Shown here piece by piece: positions 8,026 through 16,909 of a stretch of DNA of 49,410 nt (position 1 is its first letter; each line of letters opens with the position of its first letter). The notes below the pieces were generated by a model, which was not told the origin of the DNA, searched no databases, and worked only from the letters and a program-made list of their open reading frames with translations. The translations under genes were made by a program, and so were the position numbers. Where the stretch lies: NCBI GenBank assembly GCA_021202075.1, contig JAJQDT010000098.1:1-49410 (forward strand), read 5' to 3'. This DNA is from Lachnospiraceae bacterium. Lineage in GTDB: Bacteria; Bacillota; Clostridia; Lachnospirales; Lachnospiraceae.

Positions 8026-8184
8026 CGTAACTGTTCAGTACCTTCACAGTTACGAGGCTTATCCCGCACAAAGTGCGGGATGCCGCCCCGGCGAGGGGAA
8101 AAGCCCATTTAAAATCGCTTCGCGATGGGCTTTTCCCCACATGCTATATGTTTTCATACGGTCTTCGCAGCAAGTGCGAAGACC
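8026..8184. other. Cluster of four perfect hairpins in a gene-free stretch
   Basis: The gap 7826-8252 has no convincing gene. It holds four perfect stems in 160 bp: CGTAACTG/CAGTTACG (8026-8054); TCCCGCAC-AAA-GTGCGGGA (8062-8080); GGGGAAAAGCCCAT/ATGGGCTTTTCCCC (8095-8138, enclosing ATCGC-TTC-GCGAT); and GGTCTTCGCA/TGCGAAGACC (8160-8184). None is followed by a proper T-run. They lie just beyond the 3' end of the SNF2 gene and could act in 3'-end formation or RNA stability; this is unproved. Confidence 0.7.
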
Positions 8185-8252
8185 TGTCCTGACATTATTA
8201 CGATTATACTTTATCCGGCGGATTGCGTCAATGAATTCTTTTCCATTAATCC

Positions 8253-11200
8253 TCACATCTTCCCGTCCAGAAGCTCGAGCAGATCATCCCGGGTCATTCC
8301 GCTAAGCTGCCCGGTCTCGCCGCTGATGACCTGGTCGGCGAGCGCGCTCTTGTCCTGCTGCAGCTTCAGTATTTTTTCCTCGATGGAGTTCTTGGCAATC
8401 AGCTTGTATACCGTCACCTTCTTTGTCTGCCCGATCCGGTGCGCCCGGTCGGTCGCCTGATTCTGCGCCGCCACGTTCCACCACGGGTCATAGTGGATGA
8501 CGACATCCGCGCCGGTCAGGTTCAGTCCGACGCCTCCGGCCTTCAGAGAAATCAGAAAGACGGGCGTTGTGCCGGTGTTGAATTCCTTTACCAGCTCCAG
8601 CCGCTTATTCTTTGCCGTACTTCCGGTAATCGTAAAATACGAAATCCCTTCCGCATCCAGCCGTTTTTGCAGGATCTCCAGCATGGAGGTAAACTGCGAA
8701 AACAGCAGCATCCGATGCCCGCCGTCAATGGCGCTCGTGATCAGCTGCATGCAGGCGTCCGCCTTCGCCGATTCCCCATTCCATGTCTCAAAGCAGAGCG
8801 ATGGATCGCAGCAGATCTGGCGCAGCCGCATCAGCTCGGTCAGGATCACCAGCTTGTTTTTATTGAATTCATCCGCGTCCTGACTGGCGAGGGTCTCGCG
8901 CATATGTACCACCTGGCCGTCGTAGAGCTGCTGCTGCTCCGTATCCATCCGCACATAGCGCACCTCCTCAAGCTTATCCGGGAGGTCTTTGAGCACGTCC
9001 TCCTTCAGACGCCGCAGAATGAACGGCGCCGTCATTTTCTGCAGCCGCTTCATTGCCTGCTCGTCCTGATATTTCACAATCGGCGTCTCCATCTCGCGCC
9101 GAAATACTTCATACTGATATAAAAATCCGGGCATCAGGTAATCAAAAATGCTCCAAAGCTCACTTAAGCGATTCTCGATCGGCGTACCCGTCAGGGCAAA
9201 GCGGTAGCGGCTCTTCACCACCTTCACCGCCTTCGCCGCCGCGGTCGTGTGGTTTTTGATGTACTGCGCCTCGTCGATCACCTCATACTCAAATGAAAGA
9301 TCCTCATACAGATGGATATCGCGTTTCAGAAGATCATAGGAGGTCACAATCACGTCGTACTCCTGGCAGGAGGCAATCTTCGCCTGCCGCTCGTCCTGTG
9401 TGCCGGTGATCAGCAATACCCGCAGCGCGGGCGCGAAGCGGGCGAACTCCTCGCCCCAGTTAAAGACCAGGGAAGCTGGGGAAATGACGATGGAAACCGC
9501 TGGCTGCGACGCTTCCTTCGCAGCCAGCAGCACCGCGATCATCTGCAGCGTTTTTCCAAGACCCATATCATCCGCCAGAATGCCGCCGAACTGCCAGGTC
9601 TCCAGCGTGCGCAGCCATTTGTAGCCTTCCTTCTGATAGGGGCGCATGATTTTAGACAGGCTTTTCGGCACGTCGAAATCCGCGTCGTTTACCGTCTTGA
9701 AGCCCTTGACCATCTCGCGGAAATGCGAATCGCGGTCGCTGTAGACGCCCTCGTTCTCCTCCAGCATTTTGTTCAGATACAGCGTGCGGTACAGCGGAAG
9801 ATGCATCTTGCCTTTCACAAATTCCTTCGGCTTCAGATGCATGGAATCCATCAGCTCCGACAACAGCTGCAGCGACTCATCGTTCAGATCCACATAGGAG
9901 CCATCTTTCAGCCGGTAATAATTTTGCTTCTGCCGATAGCTGTTCAGAATGTCGAGCAGTTCCTCCTGCGGCACGTCATCGGTCGTAATATCCAGATCCA
10001 GCAGACCGCTGGACACCGAAACGCCGACGGACACCCTCACCCGCCGCACCTTTTTCCCGTTGCGGAACCGGTTCGTACACTGCACTTCCCCGAGTGAGAG
10101 CAGCTCCTCCACGCCGTCTGACATCACCCGGTAAATCCGCTCCTCATCCTGCCCGCAGTTCAGCTCGCGGTTTTTCCAGTCCACATTAGGCAGCCATTTC
10201 TGAACCCGGTAGAGCATGTCCTGCTCCGCCGTGAAATCACGGTACATCTCCAGGCTGCTCTCCCTGTCGTCTTCCAGGAAATCCAGCAGGGACAATTCTT
10301 TCCCCTCATATCTGGCAAACGGGCGGCACATGACATCCCGCTCCGACGCATCCATATAAAACACAAAGCTCACCTGCGGCGGCACAAAGGAATGGATCCG
10401 GTCCGGATTCTCCTCGACCACATCCGCAATATCCTGCAGATCCGGCAGCATCTGATGATAAAACTCCGACAGATTGTTTCTTCCGATCCGGAACGCAAAT
10501 TCGCCGTCCTCATCGGCAAGGGACGCCAGATCCTCTATCTTTTCCTGAAATTCCTGATTTGACCTGCACAGGCGATCTCCATCAATATAGTAGGCCCGGT
10601 CCATCCCGAAATACAGCTCCGGCAGGGTTCCTTCCACCTGGATCCCGTGGAATTCCTTCGGAGCGGGTTCTTTCTTTTCCTTCTTTCCTTTCCGGTTTGC
10701 CGAAGCTGCTTTTGAAACGGTTTCAGGTGTCATTCTTGCCTCGGAAATCTGTATCGTCACGCGCGGATTCCCCTCCCCGCAGTGCAGCATCAGCTTCTTT
10801 GTCTTTACCTGATCGCGGTCCTCATACTCAATCGTATCCCCGCCAATCTCATTGTAAAGCGCGTCCAGGCGCCAGCCGAACAGATTCAGGGAACCGCCGA
10901 CCTTTGTAGAGCGCTGGTAATAATAGCGGGATCGGGTCGCGTTCTCGAGCCTCTGAGAAAATTCCTCTTCCTCCTGCACGATCTGCTCAATAAAGCGAAG
11001 CCATTTTCGGCTCTCATCCCTGAAATTGCTCCGAAGATGGCTGAATTCCGTATTGGAGCCATAGGTGGCTGTGGCCGCATTGCGCACATTCTCGCAAAAA
11101 TCATCCAGCTGCTTGATGACAAACAGCTTGTCTGTGCCGATTTTAAAAGAGACGGACAATGCGCCATCCTTTTTCACCAGCCGCGGCTTGAGCGTCAGAC

Positions 11201-13217
11201 TCTCTTTTTCCGTTATGCCGGATACCATCAGGTTCGCCCGCTTCTGCTGATAGGCATTCAACAGCCGGTTTGCCGTCCGATCCGTCGCATCCCCGAGATT
11301 GTGTGATTTCAGAAAATCCTTCACACAGAGAAGCACGGCCGCGACATACTCGCAGTCGGAATCCTCATGAAAATACCAGCCATATCTGCCCTTTTTTTTC
11401 TGGCAGACGGGACAGCCGCAATCGGCCTGCTTCAGCTGATCCCGCGAGAAAATCACGGTGGTCTGCACATCACTGCGGCCGACCTTCCCGTCCCAGAAGG
11501 CCCGTCCCAGCATCTCCTCTCCCCCAAATGACTCGTATCCAGACGACAGGTTGATTTCGTTGACCACTCCCTGATAAAAAAGCTTTTCGCCCTTGCTGCG
11601 CGATTCCTTCGGCAGGTTCGCGTTCTTTAAAATCGCATCGCCGTCAAAGTAGCTGTACTGCTCCAATGCTTCAATACTGGCGCTTCCGCCGTAGACGTCC
11701 GGGTTGTCATCCTGCCAGAAATCCCCAAGGAGCGAATACCCTTCTGTGGGCGGATTCCGTCTGGCCTGATCCTCCTTCCGCCGGGCCTCCTTTTCCATGA
11801 AAATCCGCTCCTCCTCCTTACGCTGACGGATCCGTTCTTCCTCTTCCCGTTTCCTGCGCTCTTCGGCGGCTTTCCGTTCCGCTTCTTCCTTCGCTTTGCG
11901 CTCCTCGGCAGCTTTCCGCTCGGCCTCTTCCTGTTTCTTTCGTCTCTCCCCGGCCAGACGGTTCGCCTCCTCCGCCTGTCTCTTCTTCTCGCGGCGGCGT
12001 TCTTCCTCTGCCTTTTTCTCCTGGCGGATGGCTTCGCGGCGCGCCTCCTCCGCCTGCAGCCTTTCCTGCATCTTTTGCCGCTGCGCCTCCGCAGCCGCTT
12101 TCCGCTCGGCTTCCTTCTGTGCGCGCTCCGCCTTTCGCTTCTCCCTGGCCTCGCGCTTCGCGTCCCGCTCGGCAATCTCCTGCGGGGTCAGTTCACGGGG
12201 CGCGGCGGCCGGCGTCTCTTCCGGCGGCGCAGTCTGCTTCTGTATTTCCGCTGCCACAGTTGTCCGTGCCGTCTGCCTGCCCGGCTTTGTCGACGTTTCT
12301 GGCGTTTCCATCTGCCTGCGAACCCCAGTTGAAGGTTCTGGCGCTCCCGCCTGCTTTTGCTGCTTTACCAACACTCCCTGCTGTGCTGCCGGCTTCCGTG
12401 TTTCCGGGCTTCCGGCGGTTTTCCCCTTTGCCCCGGATTTATCGATAGTACTCTCCGTCTGTGCAGCTGCTGCAATCTGCTTCTGCATCTCCGGGTTTCC
12501 GGCTGCTTTTTCCGATGCTAAGGATTTCCCGGTGGTACTCACCGTCGACTCTGATGTCACAGCCTGTCTGCGACGTCCCTGTGACGAATCCTGTGATCCT
12601 TCCGGGCTGCGCGGCTCTGCCGCAGCATCCGCTGACACGGTCATCCCATTTGCCATTGCCTCCAGGCGCGCAATTTCTGTCAGTCGTTCTTTTTCTTCCT
12701 GCGCACTGGATGTCTGTTTCACCCGCAGCCAGCGCAGGCGCTGCCCGATCTGCCGTCTGGTCAGTGTTTCTGCGGGCGGCTCCTCTGTCTTCGCAGCAAC
12801 AGCAGCGGCCGCCGCGTCTTTTTTCAACACTGTCTTCCCGTCTCCGTTCACAGGCTCCGCTGTAGCGGACAGTGCTTCTGCTGCTTTTTTTGTATTGCCG
12901 GACATACTGGCCGCAGATGGAGCTTCTGCCGCTTTCTTTGTATTATCAAACCTGTCCTCGAGTGCGAACAGCAGCGCCGCCATATGCTCACAATAATTGC
13001 CGCCCCGCGCCATCGGACAGCGGCAGGTCATCCGGATGGGGTTCCCGTTTTTCAGCGTCAGGGAAACATTGTTCCGCGTGTGCCCCAGAACGGCTGCGGA
13101 AAAATGATCGTCTTCCTCTTTCAGATTCTCCACCTTCCGGTTCTCAAACGAAGCCTTCCCCCGCTCCAGCACAGACTCATTAAATTTCTTTCTCCAGGTC
13201 TTCTGTAATTGTTCCAC
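8253..13217 (-). CDS. SNF2-family helicase with SWIM zinc finger, very long linker
   Basis: 1654 residues, GTG start with AAGGAG upstream. The N-terminal SWIM finger is CxC-x8-CxH (Cys65, Cys67, Cys76, His78). Then comes a disordered linker (about 85-505): Ala/Ser/Pro/Glu-rich, then an Arg/Glu/Ala coiled-coil of the EAERKAAEERK type. A second Cys cluster (CGCPVCQKKK near residue 600) and the bacterial SNF2-associated region follow. The ATPase lies at the C-terminus: Walker A DDMGLGKT near 1220, DEAQ-type box DEAQYIKN near 1316, and motif VI QATDRAHRIGQ near 1589. Bacterial relatives usually have about 1000-1100 residues, so the linker adds roughly 400. Members are predicted double-stranded DNA translocases; no specific role is known. 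It is not next to a methylase or nuclease, so a defence role is not indicated. Confidence 0.9.
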   Translation of the reverse strand: MEQLQKTWRKKFNESVLERGKASFENRKVENLKEEDDHFSAAVLGHTRNNVSLTLKNGNPIRMTCRCPMARGGNYCEHMAALLFALEDRFDNTKKAAEAPSAASMSGNTKKAAEALSATAEPVNGDGKTVLKKDAAAAAVAAKTEEPPAETLTRRQIGQRLRWLRVKQTSSAQEEKERLTEIARLEAMANGMTVSADAAAEPRSPEGSQDSSQGRRRQAVTSESTVSTTGKSLASEKAAGNPEMQKQIAAAAQTESTIDKSGAKGKTAGSPETRKPAAQQGVLVKQQKQAGAPEPSTGVRRQMETPETSTKPGRQTARTTVAAEIQKQTAPPEETPAAAPRELTPQEIAERDAKREAREKRKAERAQKEAERKAAAEAQRQKMQERLQAEEARREAIRQEKKAEEERRREKKRQAEEANRLAGERRKKQEEAERKAAEERKAKEEAERKAAEERRKREEEERIRQRKEEERIFMEKEARRKEDQARRNPPTEGYSLLGDFWQDDNPDVYGGSASIEALEQYSYFDGDAILKNANLPKESRSKGEKLFYQGVVNEINLSSGYESFGGEEMLGRAFWDGKVGRSDVQTTVIFSRDQLKQADCGCPVCQKKKGRYGWYFHEDSDCEYVAAVLLCVKDFLKSHNLGDATDRTANRLLNAYQQKRANLMVSGITEKESLTLKPRLVKKDGALSVSFKIGTDKLFVIKQLDDFCENVRNAATATYGSNTEFSHLRSNFRDESRKWLRFIEQIVQEEEEFSQRLENATRSRYYYQRSTKVGGSLNLFGWRLDALYNEIGGDTIEYEDRDQVKTKKLMLHCGEGNPRVTIQISEARMTPETVSKAASANRKGKKEKKEPAPKEFHGIQVEGTLPELYFGMDRAYYIDGDRLCRSNQEFQEKIEDLASLADEDGEFAFRIGRNNLSEFYHQMLPDLQDIADVVEENPDRIHSFVPPQVSFVFYMDASERDVMCRPFARYEGKELSLLDFLEDDRESSLEMYRDFTAEQDMLYRVQKWLPNVDWKNRELNCGQDEERIYRVMSDGVEELLSLGEVQCTNRFRNGKKVRRVRVSVGVSVSSGLLDLDITTDDVPQEELLDILNSYRQKQNYYRLKDGSYVDLNDESLQLLSELMDSMHLKPKEFVKGKMHLPLYRTLYLNKMLEENEGVYSDRDSHFREMVKGFKTVNDADFDVPKSLSKIMRPYQKEGYKWLRTLETWQFGGILADDMGLGKTLQMIAVLLAAKEASQPAVSIVISPASLVFNWGEEFARFAPALRVLLITGTQDERQAKIASCQEYDVIVTSYDLLKRDIHLYEDLSFEYEVIDEAQYIKNHTTAAAKAVKVVKSRYRFALTGTPIENRLSELWSIFDYLMPGFLYQYEVFRREMETPIVKYQDEQAMKRLQKMTAPFILRRLKEDVLKDLPDKLEEVRYVRMDTEQQQLYDGQVVHMRETLASQDADEFNKNKLVILTELMRLRQICCDPSLCFETWNGESAKADACMQLITSAIDGGHRMLLFSQFTSMLEILQKRLDAEGISYFTITGSTAKNKRLELVKEFNTGTTPVFLISLKAGGVGLNLTGADVVIHYDPWWNVAAQNQATDRAHRIGQTKKVTVYKLIAKNSIEEKILKLQQDKSALADQVISGETGQLSGMTRDDLLELLDGKM

Positions 13218-13244
13218 CGTCTTCTCCTTCGATCGATCCCCGCC

Positions 13245-13391
13245 AGGGATCTGTTACGAAATAACTTATGTATCTTGCACCGCCTAACGCGCGAATGGAA
13301 GCGCGCTATCGCAGACCATAAAAGCCTCGACGCAGCCCGGCTCATCGTTGAGCGCCAATGCAATTGCGGTTGACTATTTCAAATATCCTTC
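13245..13391 (+). repeat. Dispersed palindromic element, copy 3
   Basis: Begins AGGGATCTGTTACGAAATAA 28 bp upstream of the SNF2 start codon and continues TTGCACCGCC; a degenerate inverted end (GACTATTTC, then ATATCCTT) closes it near 13391. The interior has GATAGCGCGC-type dyads. Compared with copies 1, 2, 5 and 6 it lies in the opposite orientation. The rest of the gap to 13531 holds no gene I can support. Confidence 0.55.
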
Positions 13392-13531
13392 AATAAAGCT
13401 CAGGTAGAAGTATAACTGGTTTTATGACAAAACTCAATGGTTCTGTGCAAAAAAATACTGGCATGATTATGATCGAGCAGGAGGCGGCTTTAGCCGCAAA
13501 ACACCTTGCCCGGCTCTGCGCGTAAAGAAAT

Positions 13532-13576
13532 ACAGGCTGACAAAAAGAACGGATTCGTATCCTTCTGTCAGCCTGT
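13532..13576 (-). terminator. Terminator hairpin after the BspA-like gene
   Basis: ACAGGCTGACA (13532-13542) pairs perfectly with TGTCAGCCTGT (13566-13576). In the minus direction the stem is followed by ATTTCTTT, a moderate T-rich tail. It lies 50 bp after the stop of the gene at 13626. Confidence 0.6.
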
Positions 13577-13625
13577 CTGATTGATTGTCTGTGTTTTCTC
13601 TTTATAATATAAACATCACCATCGC

Positions 13626-14891
13626 TCAGCGAATCTTTACCTTCGCTTTCGCACTCCAGCTCCCATATACTCTGTTTCCAGTTGAATCAATCTTATAGGC
13701 GCGAACCTGCACATAATAAGTCTTGCCGCGCTTCAGACCGGAAATCGTCTTACTCAGAGACGTCACTGCTTTTTTCTTAGAAGAAGACATATTCTTCTTC
13801 GTAGAATAACAAATCTGATATCCCGCTGCTCCGCTCACCTTTTTCAACTTCACCGTCATTTTCTTTTTCGAAGAAGATTTCAGGGTCGGCTTCGAAGCTC
13901 TCTTCACAGTCACCTTTGTCCAATGCGCGTAAAGCGTCACATCCGAGGAAATGACGGTCTCCGTATCCGCCTTTACTTCCTCTCCGCCCGTCGCCGCAGT
14001 AAACCATCCGTCGAACGCATAGCCCGCCCGTGACGGCGTCGGCATCTCGCCGTAGGTCGTCTCCGAGAGCACTGTCTTCGACGTCGTACCCACCGACCCG
14101 CCATTCGCATCAAACGTCACCGTGTACTGCTGGGAAAAATAGGTAACCGTAAAACTGCTGGAATAATTGGAAAAAAATGTATCCGCCGTGGAACCGCGGT
14201 AAATCCGGAACGTCGAACCGCTTTTAAACGCCCCCGTGACAATCGTCACGGTTTTCGAGTTAATCGTCGCACTGACTCTTCCAAATGCATCTGTCTTGAT
14301 CACAGAAATTGTCTCCGGAATGGTTACCGTTGTCAGACTGTCGCACTCATAAAAAGCGCCTTTTTCAATAGAGGAAAGCCCATTCGGAATCACGATTGCC
14401 GTCAGATTGGTACCCCAAAAAGCATACTCACCGATTGTTTTCAGGCCTTCATTTAAAGTACAGGTCTTTAGCGCACTGCCACTAAACGCATAACTTTCAA
14501 TCGTTTCCACATTTCCCGGGATGGTGATTGAAAATAAAGCTGAAGTGCCACGAAACGCACTGGATCCGATTGTTGTAACAGAAGAACCGATAGACACACT
14601 TTGAATATAAGAGAATCTATAGCCAAACGCCCATGCACCAATTGATGTCACTCCATCCTCGATCACAACATTCACAATCTGATCTCTCACACCATCGAAG
14701 CAGGATGCTCCGCTCTCCGCGTAATCCCACATCGCCCCGGTTCCCGAGATCGTCAGAGTCCCGGTATCGGTCAGGGTTCCATAGACGGCGTCCCCACACT
14801 GAATCGTCTGTGTCTCGGCTGACCCTGTTATGGAAAACAGCATCAGGCAAAACATCGTCAAAATCAATAACAAAAATCCTTTCTTTTTCAT
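13626..14891 (-). CDS. Exported BspA-like leucine-rich repeat protein
   Basis: 421 residues. A signal peptide is evident (KKKGFLLLILTMFCLMLFS, cleavage likely after GSA near residue 25). Residues about 35-235 are BspA-type (LRR_5) repeats with the SIGAWAF/TIGSSAFRG pattern. Residues about 255-330 are a Listeria-Bacteroides (InlB B) repeat (VTFDANGGSVG, then GYAFDGWFTAATGG, then LYAHW). Residues 330-421 form a fibronectin type III-like module (AAGYQICYST, GKTYYVQVRAYK). No LPXTG or membrane anchor is visible, so it is probably secreted or held by cell-wall contacts. The start has AGGAAGGGAG upstream. A textbook promoter lies about 55 bp upstream. Ligand unknown. Confidence 0.85.
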   Translation of the reverse strand: MKKKGFLLLILTMFCLMLFSITGSAETQTIQCGDAVYGTLTDTGTLTISGTGAMWDYAESGASCFDGVRDQIVNVVIEDGVTSIGAWAFGYRFSYIQSVSIGSSVTTIGSSAFRGTSALFSITIPGNVETIESYAFSGSALKTCTLNEGLKTIGEYAFWGTNLTAIVIPNGLSSIEKGAFYECDSLTTVTIPETISVIKTDAFGRVSATINSKTVTIVTGAFKSGSTFRIYRGSTADTFFSNYSSSFTVTYFSQQYTVTFDANGGSVGTTSKTVLSETTYGEMPTPSRAGYAFDGWFTAATGGEEVKADTETVISSDVTLYAHWTKVTVKRASKPTLKSSSKKKMTVKLKKVSGAAGYQICYSTKKNMSSSKKKAVTSLSKTISGLKRGKTYYVQVRAYKIDSTGNRVYGSWSAKAKVKIR

Positions 14892-14947
14892 ATGACTTGC
14901 TCTCCCTTCCTAAAGAAATGCCGTGCGCACCGCGCAATTTTGCTGAA

Positions 14948-14976
14948 ATTATACCCAAACGCCGTGACATTGTCAA
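14948..14976 (-). promoter_or_regulatory. Consensus sigma-A promoter for the BspA-like gene
   Basis: On the minus strand TTGACA (complement of 14971-14976) is 17 bp from TATAAT (complement of 14948-14953), a perfect match to both boxes. Transcription would start near 14940, about 50 nt before the start codon at 14891. Confidence 0.85.
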
Positions 14977-15099
14977 GCAATGTGTAAAATTTCTGTTAAG
15001 TTTCTTTGCCGCCAATTTCTTTGCAGGTTTCTTCGCAATGCCCTGAATTACCAAAGCTGACCTCCCGATCACAACTGCGGATTGCGTGATCCGTTTCTG

Positions 15100-15120
15100 T
15101 ATCGTTTCTTAAGAAAGATA
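15100..15120. promoter_or_regulatory. Palindrome between divergent genes
   Basis: TTTCTTAAGAAA (15105-15116) is a perfect 12-bp palindrome, flanked by TATC and GATA that extend the symmetry with one extra base. It lies between the divergent BspA-like and AbiE promoters and could be an operator; nothing shows which protein would bind it. The rest of 14977-15195 holds nothing I can name. Confidence 0.4.
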
Positions 15121-15195
15121 GAGGAATGCAAGATTATTCCGGTTTATCCAGGTCTGGTTAGGAAGAAAGTGAAAACGAAAATTTAAAATTAGAGC

Positions 15196-15236
15196 TTGTA
15201 TTTTTGTCACGTTTACTATACAATTTTCGTGACAAA
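15196..15236 (+). promoter_or_regulatory. AbiE promoter inside an inverted repeat, probable autoregulatory operator
   Basis: TTTGTCACG (15203-15211) and CGTGACAAA (15228-15236) form a perfect 9-bp inverted repeat with a 16-bp centre. The centre contains a -10-like TACAAT (15219-15224), 17 bp after TTGTAT (15196-15201). AbiEi antitoxins of type IV systems are known to bind inverted repeats at their own promoter, so this is the expected operator; the match is by position and symmetry only. Confidence 0.65.
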
Positions 15237-15256
15237 GAAGAGAGAAGGTGAGTACG

Positions 15257-15859
15257 ATGTCAGATGGCATTTATACGAAAATAAAAAATCGTATAGAGCA
15301 TACAGAGGAAGGTAAAATCTTCATGACGAAAGATTTTGCGGATATCGCAAATACGACGACGGTCAGGAAATGCCTTGGCAGACAGACAGAAGAAGGTAAA
15401 ATTCGCAGGGTGCTGAACGGAGTGTATGAAAAACCGAGATACAGCACATTGCTTCATGAGATGCTCCCAACAGATCCAGATTCAGTAGCACAAGCACTGG
15501 CAAGAAACTACCATTGGACCATATCGCCGTGCGGAGATGCTGCCCTCAACCGCCTGGGGCTATCCACGCAGGTTCCGGCAGTTTGGTCTTATATCAGCGA
15601 TGGCCCTTACAGAGAATTCCAGTGGGACACTATAAAGCTTTCGTTCAGGCACAGGGCGAACAGGGAGCTTTCGGATATGTCGGAAATTACGGCTTTGGTT
15701 GTAGAAGCACTCAAGGCGTTGGGAAAAGAATGGGTCACAGAGGATACGGTTAATTTGCTGCGGATAAGATTATCCCCGGCGGATAAGGAAACGCTACTTC
15801 TGGAAGCTCGCAACACAAGCGAATGGATTTATGAGACGGTAAGAAAGGTGTGTGAATGA
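15257..15859 (+). CDS. AbiEi-type antitoxin (DUF6088 family)
   Basis: 200 residues from the ATG at 15257 (an in-frame GTG at 15248 is possible; GAAGGTGA lies before the ATG). The N-terminal half reads as a winged-helix domain (FMTKDFADIANTTTVRKCLG, then GKIRRVLNGVYEKPRY), typical of AbiEi antitoxins and of DUF6088 proteins. The C-terminal half begins with HWTISPCGDAALNRLGLSTQ, the conserved region of the family. In type IV AbiE systems the antitoxin represses the operon and neutralises the nucleotidyltransferase without a stable complex. The toxin starts 3 bp after its stop. The two genes lie on the plus strand in a visibly more AT-rich patch, unlike the surrounding minus-strand genes, which suggests acquisition. 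Confidence 0.8.
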   Translation: MSDGIYTKIKNRIEHTEEGKIFMTKDFADIANTTTVRKCLGRQTEEGKIRRVLNGVYEKPRYSTLLHEMLPTDPDSVAQALARNYHWTISPCGDAALNRLGLSTQVPAVWSYISDGPYREFQWDTIKLSFRHRANRELSDMSEITALVVEALKALGKEWVTEDTVNLLRIRLSPADKETLLLEARNTSEWIYETVRKVCE

Positions 15860-15862
15860 CGC

Positions 15863-16870
15863 ATGAGACATATCGCAACAATGGAGTCTGATAAAAGGGC
15901 GGAATTGTTCCAGGCATCCGCACTTGGTATGGGAATGCAGCCTATGATAGTGGAAAAGGATTTTTGGGTATGCTTTATGCTAAACCATCTGTTTCATGAA
16001 AGTGAATATAGAAATGCATGGGCATTCAAAGGAGGCACCAGTTTGTCAAAATCCTACCATTTAATTGAGAGGTTTTCGGAAGATATAGATTTGATTCTCG
16101 ACTGGAGAAAAATTGCAGGAGCCGGTGAAAATCCGTGGGAGGAAAGGTCAAGAACGAAACAGGACGTATTTAACAAGAAAACCAATAAAGCTGCAGCGGA
16201 GTTCTTCGCGAACGACCTTGTCCCTGCCCTCAATAATGAGCTTGGAAGAGACCTTGGTGATGGGCAGTGGTGTTCTGTGGATGAACAGGATAGTATGGTA
16301 GTGAATTTCTATTATCCACAAATATTTGAACTAAGCTACCTGCGATCCTGTGTGAGACTGGAGATTGGTCCCCTGGCGGAATGGGTGCCATCTCATGAAA
16401 CGGAGATAACACCATTTGCTGCAGAAAGATACCCTTCTTTGTTTGAGAAAAGAAGTACGAGTGTCCTCACGGTAGATGCCGAAAGGACGTTTTGGGAAAA
16501 AGCAACCATCCTGCACAAGATAGCCAACTTCCCGGAAAGCAAGCAGCTTCCACCGAGGTATGCAAGACACCTGTATGATGTGTACTGCATGGGCAACTCG
16601 GATATAAAAGAAAAAGCGTTCGCCCGGAAAGAACTTTTGAAGAAGGATGTGGCGTTTAAGCAGAAATTCTATTATGCAAAGTCAGCGCATTATGAGACTG
16701 CCACGCTGCAGGATATTACTCTTCTGCCGCCTGAAAGGATGCACGCCGCATTGAAGGCAGATTATGCGTCAATGCGAAATATGATATATGGAAAGATGCC
16801 GGGTTTCGAAGAACTTCTAGGATATTTGGCAGGTTTGCAGGAGGAGGTGCACAATCTGTCCTGCCAATAA
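15863..16870 (+). CDS. AbiEii-type nucleotidyltransferase toxin
   Basis: 335 residues. The DNA polymerase beta-like nucleotidyltransferase core is clear at about residues 53-80: FKGGTSLSK, then RFSEDIDLIL, giving the G-[GT]-x-L-x-K and S-x-D-x-D metal-binding motifs. A second conserved stretch RTFWEKATILHKIA (about residues 205-218) is characteristic of the AbiEii/AbiGii family. Toxins of this family transfer nucleotides to RNA (tRNA for the mycobacterial MenT relatives); the substrate here is unknown. It is co-transcribed with the antitoxin 3 bp upstream. The ribosome binding site lies inside the antitoxin gene. It converges with the NlpC/P60-like gene, with only 39 bp between the stops and no clear terminator. 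Confidence 0.85.
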   Translation: MRHIATMESDKRAELFQASALGMGMQPMIVEKDFWVCFMLNHLFHESEYRNAWAFKGGTSLSKSYHLIERFSEDIDLILDWRKIAGAGENPWEERSRTKQDVFNKKTNKAAAEFFANDLVPALNNELGRDLGDGQWCSVDEQDSMVVNFYYPQIFELSYLRSCVRLEIGPLAEWVPSHETEITPFAAERYPSLFEKRSTSVLTVDAERTFWEKATILHKIANFPESKQLPPRYARHLYDVYCMGNSDIKEKAFARKELLKKDVAFKQKFYYAKSAHYETATLQDITLLPPERMHAALKADYASMRNMIYGKMPGFEELLGYLAGLQEEVHNLSCQ

Positions 16871-16909
16871 CCATAGTGTGAACCCTACCTGCAAGTGGAA
16901 CCTGGTCAG

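Noticed and set aside
11896..12996. Long Ser/Ala/Cys-rich plus-strand frame opposite the SNF2 linker
   Set aside because: It is the mirror of the low-complexity Ala/Glu/Arg region; no ribosome site and no homology.
13420..13610. Open frame starting WFYDKTQWF in the 13.4 kb gap
   Set aside because: No start codon with a ribosome site, runs across the terminator; no recognised family.
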